Assembly (NCBI GenBank): GCA_945861675.1 | Contig: CAMAVY010000005.1 | Location: 1 to 50,065 of the forward strand | DNA: 50,065 bases | DNA from: Klebsiella pneumoniae | GTDB taxonomy: Bacteria > Pseudomonadota > Gammaproteobacteria > Pseudomonadales > Azotimanducaceae | Direction of reading: 5' to 3' | In this document: piece by piece, positions 44,769-50,065 of the stretch | Layout: each line of letters begins with the position of its first letter | Position numbering within the stretch: position 1 is the first letter of the stretch | Notes under the pieces: model-generated | Database searches by the model: none | Seen by the model: the letters and a program-made list of their open reading frames with translations, nothing else | What the model was told of the DNA's origin: nothing | Translations under genes and position numbers: made by a program

Positions 44769-45323
44769 TCAGAACTTCTTCGCGCCGATGAGCTTCTGCG
44801 ACAGCAGCACTGCCACCGCCGCTTCGGATTGAAAGGCCATGGTCAACGCGGCCTGGGTGGAGGGCAGCACATCATCGGCCGTATCCACGCGCATGCAGAT
44901 CACGTCGCATGCCTCCAGCACCTTCTGCGTGGATTGCCCCATGGGTATCTGCCAGGGATTTCCCTCGCCATAGTCCCCGCGCATGCTGACAAAGGTCAGG
45001 AACGGAAAGCGCCCGCTGCGAATGAGCGACAGCATGTTGATGCAGTTGCCCACGCCACTGGATTGCATGAGCAGCACGGCGCGCGCGCCGCCGAGGTGTG
45101 CACCCGCGACCAATGCAACCCCTTCTTCTTCGGTCGTCAGCGCAACCGAATGCACATCGGGATCAGCCAGGCTGCGATTGATCAGCACGCTATGACCCGC
45201 GTCCGGGACGTACGCGAATTGCGTAACACGCGCGCTGCGCAGCGCGTCATACAAGGCATGGGCCCACGGGGGCTCAGGTAGTTTGGGTCGCAGATTGCGG
45301 GCGGTGGACTTTGCGCTGGGCAC
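44769..45323 (-). CDS. TPP enzyme alpha subunit, sulfopyruvate decarboxylase-like
   Basis: A 184-residue pyrimidine-domain subunit. Features are YDALRSARVTQFAYVPDAGH, ALTTEEEGVALVAGAHLGGA (containing the Glu that activates TPP), VLLMQSSGVGNCINML and FVSMRGDYGEGNPWQIPMGQ. GTG at 45323 is chosen because GGGAG lies 9 bases upstream. The longer frame to 45791 is ruled out because it covers the divergent SDR gene. It leads the two-gene operon with the beta subunit. Confidence 0.87.
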   Translation of the reverse strand: MPSAKSTARNLRPKLPEPPWAHALYDALRSARVTQFAYVPDAGHSVLINRSLADPDVHSVALTTEEEGVALVAGAHLGGARAVLLMQSSGVGNCINMLSLIRSGRFPFLTFVSMRGDYGEGNPWQIPMGQSTQKVLEACDVICMRVDTADDVLPSTQAALTMAFQSEAAVAVLLSQKLIGAKKF

Positions 45324-45456
45324 CGTGTAACTCCCTTGAAGTTCGGCACGCGCATCTTCGCCTCGCACGCGGCGCTTGTCGCGCTCTTGCGCGGGGACCC
45401 ACGCGCGTTCGCAGGGGACAATCGCTGCATCCACACTCGATCGAACAGGAAACCAC

Positions 45457-46206
45457 ATGGACCTCGCACTCACAGGCAAGACCGTCCTCATCACCGGTGC
45501 ATCCAAGGGCATCGGCCTCGCCTGTGCGCTGGGCTTTGCGGCCGAGGGCGCCAACGTGCACCTTGCTGCACGTTCCGCGGAACTGCTGGCCGCACACAAA
45601 GCGCAGCTCGAACAGCAGCACAACGTGCGCGTGACCACACACGTGGTCGATCTACGCAGCCCAGGCGCAACCGACGCACTGGCCGCAGCCTGCCCGGACA
45701 TCGACATCCTGGTGAACAACGCGGGCGATATTCCAGGCGGCGGGCTCGGCACCATCGACGAAGTGACCTGGCGTAACGCCTGGGAACTCAAGGTGTTCGG
45801 CTACATCAACCTCACGCGCGCCGTACTCAACAACATGCAGGCACGAGGACAGGGTGTCGTGCTGAACGTGATCGGCATGGCGGGCGTAACGCATCCGGAC
45901 GCATACATCTGCGGCGCCGCCGGCAATGCCGCCTTGGATGCATTCACGAAGGCCGCCGGCAAGGGTTCCATTGCCCATGGCGTGCGCGTGCTGGGCCTGC
46001 ATCCGGGCGCCACACTCACCGACCGCATCGTGACGTTGAACAAGGCCATCGCCAAACAGCGCTTCGGCGATGAATCGCGCTGGGAAGAACTGTTGCGCAG
46101 CACGCGCGTGCAGACGGCTGAACAGGTGGCAGATACGGTGGTGTTTCTCGCGAGCCCGCGCGCAGCACATCTCTCTGGCGTCATGCTGAATCTGACGCCA
46201 TCGTAA
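45457..46206 (+). CDS. Atypical SDR lacking the catalytic Lys and Ser
   Basis: A 249-residue SDR. Cofactor motif TGASKGIG (13-20) and NNAG (87-90) are intact, and Tyr150 is present, but the next catalytic positions are not: YICGA has Ala in place of Lys, and VLNVIGMAG replaces the Ser strand. It may be a non-standard reductase, a lyase-like enzyme or a binding protein. AGGA lies 7 bases before ATG. It starts a plus-strand set of SDR, SDR, methyltransferase, transporter and esterase. Confidence 0.88.
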   Translation: MDLALTGKTVLITGASKGIGLACALGFAAEGANVHLAARSAELLAAHKAQLEQQHNVRVTTHVVDLRSPGATDALAAACPDIDILVNNAGDIPGGGLGTIDEVTWRNAWELKVFGYINLTRAVLNNMQARGQGVVLNVIGMAGVTHPDAYICGAAGNAALDAFTKAAGKGSIAHGVRVLGLHPGATLTDRIVTLNKAIAKQRFGDESRWEELLRSTRVQTAEQVADTVVFLASPRAAHLSGVMLNLTPS

Positions 46207-46249
46207 GCACCGCCTGAACACGCCTGCCCGCACCCGCACGAGATTCACC

Positions 46250-47125
46250 ATGCCCTACCAATCCGGTCTCCGCGCCAACACCTTCGCCGGTCAGACAATC
46301 TTCATACCCGGCGGCGGTGGCGGCCTGGGGCGTTGCATTGCACACGAGATCGCTGCGCTCGGCGGCGCGGTGGTGCTTGCCGGTCGCTCCATGGAAAAGC
46401 TCGAGCGCACACGCGCCGAAATCAAAGAGGACGGCGGCAAGGTGCTCGGCATCTACAGCGCTGAGCTGCGCAGCGAACCGGCTGTACAGGCACTGGTCCG
46501 CACGATTCTGGACGAGCACGGTCGAGTGCACGGGCTGGTCAACGCCGCTGGCGGCCAGTTCCCTGCAGCGTTGAAGCACCTCAGCCTGAACGGCTGGAAC
46601 GCGGTGCTGAACAACAACCTGACCAGCTATTTCCTCACATCGCGCGAATTGTTCACGCAATGCTTCGAAGCACACGGCGGCAACATCGTGCACATCGGCG
46701 CCGACTACGACAGCGGCATGCCGGGCATGGGCCACAACGGCGCCGCCCGCGCCGGTTTGTCCAACCTCACGTTCACCGCCTCCGTGGAGTGGGCGCCGGC
46801 CGGCGTGCGGGTGAACTGCGTCATTCCCGGCTTCATTGCCACTACGGGCCTGGATCGTTATCCGGAAGATGCGTGGGACAGCATCCGCACCGTGGCCAAA
46901 CGCGTGCCGTTGCAGCGGCACGGCACGGCGGCCGAAGTCTCTGCCGCCGTTGTCTTTCTGCTGTCCGACATGGCCGCGTACATCACTGGCATTGAGATTC
47001 GCGTCGACGGCGGCATCAACCATGGCGCCAGCAGCTTCGTGTTCAAACCCGAACCGCCACGCAACATGCGCAGCTTCAACGGCTTTCACCGCGAGGAGCG
47101 CGCAAGAATTCTGGGGGAGTCATGA
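46250..47125 (+). CDS. SDR, 2,4-dienoyl-CoA reductase/PECR-like
   Basis: A 291-residue SDR with GGGGGLG (21-27) and NAAGGQFP (98-105), both hallmark motifs of the 2,4-dienoyl-CoA reductase/AtuG group. In place of YxxxK it reads GHNGAARAGL (161-170), the form seen in that group. This suggests reduction or oxidation of an acyl-CoA or terpenoid. The end overlaps the methyltransferase start by 4 bases (ATGA). The C-terminal part (SFVFKPEPPRNMRSFNGF) is a long extension. Confidence 0.9.
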   Translation: MPYQSGLRANTFAGQTIFIPGGGGGLGRCIAHEIAALGGAVVLAGRSMEKLERTRAEIKEDGGKVLGIYSAELRSEPAVQALVRTILDEHGRVHGLVNAAGGQFPAALKHLSLNGWNAVLNNNLTSYFLTSRELFTQCFEAHGGNIVHIGADYDSGMPGMGHNGAARAGLSNLTFTASVEWAPAGVRVNCVIPGFIATTGLDRYPEDAWDSIRTVAKRVPLQRHGTAAEVSAAVVFLLSDMAAYITGIEIRVDGGINHGASSFVFKPEPPRNMRSFNGFHREERARILGES

Positions 47126-48141
47126 CAGTGTCCAACGCTGAAGCACGGCCTGACACAGTTCGCCTGCAGGCACTCTCGCGCGCATTCATTGGGTCGGCCA
47201 GCCTGTTCGCCGCCATCGATCTGAAACTCTTTACCGCCGTGGCGGCCGGCCACAACACGGTGGCCGCCTTCGCGAAACACGCGCAGATTCAGGAACTGAA
47301 CGCGGAACGCCTGATGACCATGTGCTGCAGCCTGGGTTTGTTGCAGTGGCACACGGACCACTACACCAACGCGCCCGACGCCGAACGCTTCCTGGTGGAG
47401 GGCAGCAGTAGCTACGCGGGCGCCTGGATGTTGTTCAACCGACCCAACTGGAACAACTGGGGCCTGCTGACAGAAAAACTCGGCCGCGTGGATGCACCGC
47501 AGATCATCAACAGCACCTACGAATCGATGACGGTCGAGTACGCGCGCAACTACCACCAAGCCACCGCGAGCGTGGGCTTTGGCGCCGGGCGGCGCTTCGC
47601 GCGGCATGTAGATCTGAGCAAGCGGCGTCGCCTGCTGGACATCGGCGGTGGCTCCGGCGCCTATTCCATCGTCGCCGCACAAGCCAACCCGCAGCTGCAT
47701 GCAGTGGTCTGCGACCTGGCCCCAGTGGTCGTGGTAACCCGGGAGTTCATCGATCAGCACGGCGTTGCGGACCGCGTCAGTGCACAAGCCTGCGACTTCA
47801 CCAAGGACGCGTTCCCCAACGACTGTGATGTGGCGGTCATGGCCAGCAACCTGCCGCAGTACAGCCGCGCCATCATTCGCGCAGTGATCGCCAAGGCCCA
47901 CGCCGCGCTGCTGCCGGGCGGCCAGCTGCACCTGATCGGCGAAATGCTCGACGACAACCGGCAGGGGCCGGTGGACGCAGCCATCTGGGGCCTGAACGAA
48001 GTCATCGGCAACAGCACCGGTCTTGCGCACACCCGCGCAGACTGCATGGGCTACTTCGCTGACGCAGGATTTCGCGACATCAACGTCGATGAGTTCGTGC
48101 CCGGCATTCTTGTGCGCGTGTCGGGTACGCGCCGCGCCTGA
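47122..48141 (+). CDS. SAM-dependent methyltransferase (O-methyltransferase 2 type)
   Basis: A 339-residue enzyme. The N-terminal dimerisation domain (about 15-100) is of the winged-helix type; the SAM-binding motif is LLDIGGGSG (171-179), followed by VVCDLAPVV and RVSAQACDFTKD. This is the layout of COMT-like and BchU-like O- and C-methyltransferases. ATG at 47122 overlaps the SDR stop. A methylated intermediate or a methyl ester is likely in this cluster, but the acceptor is unknown. Confidence 0.88.
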   Translation: MTVSNAEARPDTVRLQALSRAFIGSASLFAAIDLKLFTAVAAGHNTVAAFAKHAQIQELNAERLMTMCCSLGLLQWHTDHYTNAPDAERFLVEGSSSYAGAWMLFNRPNWNNWGLLTEKLGRVDAPQIINSTYESMTVEYARNYHQATASVGFGAGRRFARHVDLSKRRRLLDIGGGSGAYSIVAAQANPQLHAVVCDLAPVVVVTREFIDQHGVADRVSAQACDFTKDAFPNDCDVAVMASNLPQYSRAIIRAVIAKAHAALLPGGQLHLIGEMLDDNRQGPVDAAIWGLNEVIGNSTGLAHTRADCMGYFADAGFRDINVDEFVPGILVRVSGTRRA

Positions 48142-48277
48142 CACGTGCGCGCCGCTGGCACGCCCACTGCGAATTGGCCACTATCCCGGGTCCGCTCGCT
48201 CAAGGCCCGCCCGGCGCACACTGCCGAGCACCGTGCAGCAACTCATCAGATCATCGGGCCAGAACATCGGAGAAGAC

Positions 48278-49813
48278 ATGGGCGTCAATGACTCCCCACT
48301 CGCCAGAAGCAAACTGACATTCGCAACGAAGTTTGCGTTCGGGGTCGGGCAGTCTGCCGAGGGCATTCAGAACGCCGCGCTCGGCACGTTCCTGATGTTC
48401 TATTACAACCAGGTGCTGGGCCTGTCACCGGGCTGGGTGAGCCTGGCGATCGGCACGGCGGTGATCATCGATGCGCTGACCGATCCACTTGCCGGTTCCC
48501 TTTCCGACTACTGGCGTGGCCGGCTCGGGCGTCGGCATCCATTCATGTATGCAGCCGCGCTGCCGCTGGCCGTGTGCTTCTTTCTGCTGTTCTTTCCGTT
48601 GGTGTCCGGCGACATTGCGCTGACGATCTGGCTGGCGGTGTTTGCCAACCTCACCCGCACTGCGATGACGCTGTACCACGTGCCTCACATCGCGCTGGGT
48701 GCGGAAATGTCGAACGACTTCAACGAGCGCTCGTCGTTGGTGGCGTTTCGCATGTTCTTCACGACGGCGGGCGCCATGGTGACCTCGTTGGTCGGCTTCA
48801 GCGTGTTCTTCGTGGCGACCACCGAGTTCCCGAAAGGGCAACTGAACCCGGCCGCCTACCCACCCTTCGCGGCGCTGTTCGCGTTGATCATGTTCATCAC
48901 CATCATCTGGTCTGCCTGGGGCACGCAGCACCTCATCCCGTTGCTGCCCAAGGCCAAGGAAGTGGTGCGCATGAACGTGGCCGCCATCTTCAGTCGGCTG
49001 TTCAGCGACATTGCTTCGGCCATGCAGAACTACTCGTTCCGCTGGTTGTTCGGTGGTGTGCTCATCGTCTATGTGATGGTGGGCGTGGACGGCGCGCTCG
49101 GCCTGTACATGAACACCTACTTCTGGGAGCTGTCCGGCCCGCAGATTGCGGCGCTGGTGCCCGCGTACACGCTGGGCCTGATGGCAGGCTCAATGATCGC
49201 GCCCTGGTTCTCGGGCTACTTCGGCAAGCGCTTCGCGGTGATGTTCGGCACGACGTGCTGGGGCTCACTGCAGATCATTCCGGTGGTGCTGCGGCTGTTC
49301 GACATGTTTCCGGACAATGGCAGCGACCTGCTGGTGCCCGTGCTGTTTGTCATTCGCGTTGTGCAGGGGCTTGGCACGGTGCAGGCCAACGTTGCGTTCG
49401 GCTCAGCCGTCGCCGACATCGCCGATGAACATGAACTGCGCACGGGCAAGCGCCAGGAAGGCATCTTCTTTGCGGCCAGTTCGTTTTCGGCCAAATGCGC
49501 ATCGGGCGTGGGCAGCATCGGCGCCGGCATCGGCCTGTGGGCCATCGACTGGCCGCAGGGCAAGAGCATTACGTCCGCCGCCGACGTGCCCGCGCAGACA
49601 CTGATGGAACTGGGCATTCTGTATGGGCCTATCGTTGCGGGTTGCGCGGTCATCGCGGTGTGGTGCTATTCGCATCATCGCCTGACGCGCGAGCGGCACG
49701 CAGAAATCCTGGCCGAGCTGCAACTGCGCAAGCAGACCGCCGACACGGCAGATGAGCGCACGCCGCTTTCTGCAGCAGATTCCGCAGCCGCAGCTTCTGC
49801 AACAGCACACTGA
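48278..49813 (+). CDS. GPH-family (MFS) cation symporter
   Basis: A 511-residue transporter with about 12 membrane helices. The early FGVGQSAEGIQNAALGTFLM and the loop DPLAGSLSDYWRGRLGRRHP are typical of the glycoside-pentoside-hexuronide:cation symporters; VPHIALGAEMSNDFNERS is a second hallmark. The C-terminal tail (about 60 residues) is Ala/Glu-rich and cytoplasmic. CGGAG precedes the ATG. It lies between the methyltransferase and an esterase, suggesting import of the cluster substrate or of a glycoside-like compound. Confidence 0.9.
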   Translation: MGVNDSPLARSKLTFATKFAFGVGQSAEGIQNAALGTFLMFYYNQVLGLSPGWVSLAIGTAVIIDALTDPLAGSLSDYWRGRLGRRHPFMYAAALPLAVCFFLLFFPLVSGDIALTIWLAVFANLTRTAMTLYHVPHIALGAEMSNDFNERSSLVAFRMFFTTAGAMVTSLVGFSVFFVATTEFPKGQLNPAAYPPFAALFALIMFITIIWSAWGTQHLIPLLPKAKEVVRMNVAAIFSRLFSDIASAMQNYSFRWLFGGVLIVYVMVGVDGALGLYMNTYFWELSGPQIAALVPAYTLGLMAGSMIAPWFSGYFGKRFAVMFGTTCWGSLQIIPVVLRLFDMFPDNGSDLLVPVLFVIRVVQGLGTVQANVAFGSAVADIADEHELRTGKRQEGIFFAASSFSAKCASGVGSIGAGIGLWAIDWPQGKSITSAADVPAQTLMELGILYGPIVAGCAVIAVWCYSHHRLTRERHAEILAELQLRKQTADTADERTPLSAADSAAAASATAH

Positions 49814-49855
49814 GTCGCGCCACACATCTCTCCATCACATTGGGGTACTACATCG

Positions 49856-50065
49856 ATGCCAGAACCATTGAACGTCCGCGCACTGCTCGATCCGGAAGTA
49901 GCCGCAGCGCTTGCCGCATTTCCACTCGCCCTGGGCAGCTTGTCCCTGGAGACGCTGCCGATGATTCGCCAGGCGGGCCTGATGCGCCCGGCGATCCCGT
50001 TGTCGGAGGCAGTTACCCGCACGGACCACGACATTGCCGGGCGCACCGGCGTCAGCGTGCGCGTA
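49856..50065 (+). CDS. Alpha/beta hydrolase esterase (3' truncated by window end)
   Basis: Seventy residues from ATG at 49856 to the window edge, open to the end. The sequence MPEPLNVRALLDPEVAAALA and later TLPMIRQAGLMRP, then DHDIAGRTGVSVRV, is typical of the N-terminal cap of HSL-type or acetyl-esterase-like enzymes, before the HGGG motif. The catalytic residues lie beyond the window. It follows the transporter by 42 bases. Confidence 0.75.
   Translation, partial: MPEPLNVRALLDPEVAAALAAFPLALGSLSLETLPMIRQAGLMRPAIPLSEAVTRTDHDIAGRTGVSVRV

Overview
This is a GC-rich stretch of a proteobacterial chromosome. A gammaproteobacterium is the best guess, inferred from the long E. coli-type ArgG, a large TonB-dependent receptor, the split glutamate synthase genes and a PEP-CTERM sorting tail. 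Nothing in the window fixes the genus. No rRNA, tRNA, CRISPR array, prophage or insertion sequence was seen. All calls rest on reading the sequence and translations by eye; no database search was run.

Layout. 1-5391: an ammonium or methylammonium transporter (cut by the window edge), a GlnT/GmaS-type glutamine synthetase, and three genes for a split glutamate synthase (GlxBCD or MgsABC). This is the nitrogen-assimilation or N-methylglutamate part of the window. 5396-12559: small enzymes (GFA protein, cysteine hydrolase, GNAT, two cupins, VOC protein, phosphotransferase, AlkB, SDR) and two broken genes. 12648-14785: a minus-strand group of a secreted phosphatase, an amidohydrolase and an ABM monooxygenase. 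14945-20531: an RND efflux pump and adaptor, divergent from a BigR/SqrR-like ArsR repressor and a SOUL protein, with a likely operator between them. 20647-22002: argG.

22161-26793: a TonB-dependent receptor divergent from a broken serine beta-lactamase-family gene. 26807-31344: two SDRs, an unknown membrane protein and an acyl-CoA dehydrogenase, interrupted by about 690 bp of inverted-repeat DNA. 31402-35600: GNAT, MmcQ-like protein, a flavin monooxygenase, a dead membrane-sensor gene and an NTF2-like protein. 35695-43673: a mixed catabolic stretch (M20 peptidase, alpha/beta hydrolase, SDRs, cupin, amidase, NTF2-like protein, enoyl-CoA hydratase). 44072-50065: a two-gene TPP enzyme (sulfopyruvate decarboxylase-like) divergent from SDR, SDR, methyltransferase, GPH/MFS transporter and an esterase.

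The density of SDRs (seven), cupins, SnoaL/NTF2 proteins, acyl-CoA enzymes and hydrolases suggests a degrader of varied organic substrates such as terpenoids, steroids or aromatics; no full pathway can be assigned. Two patterns run across the window: at least four degraded genes (lectin, DUF2141/carotenoid oxygenase chimera, beta-lactamase, membrane sensor), and short tandem duplications of 10-18 bp, several at gene 3' ends, two of which have become C-terminal protein repeats.
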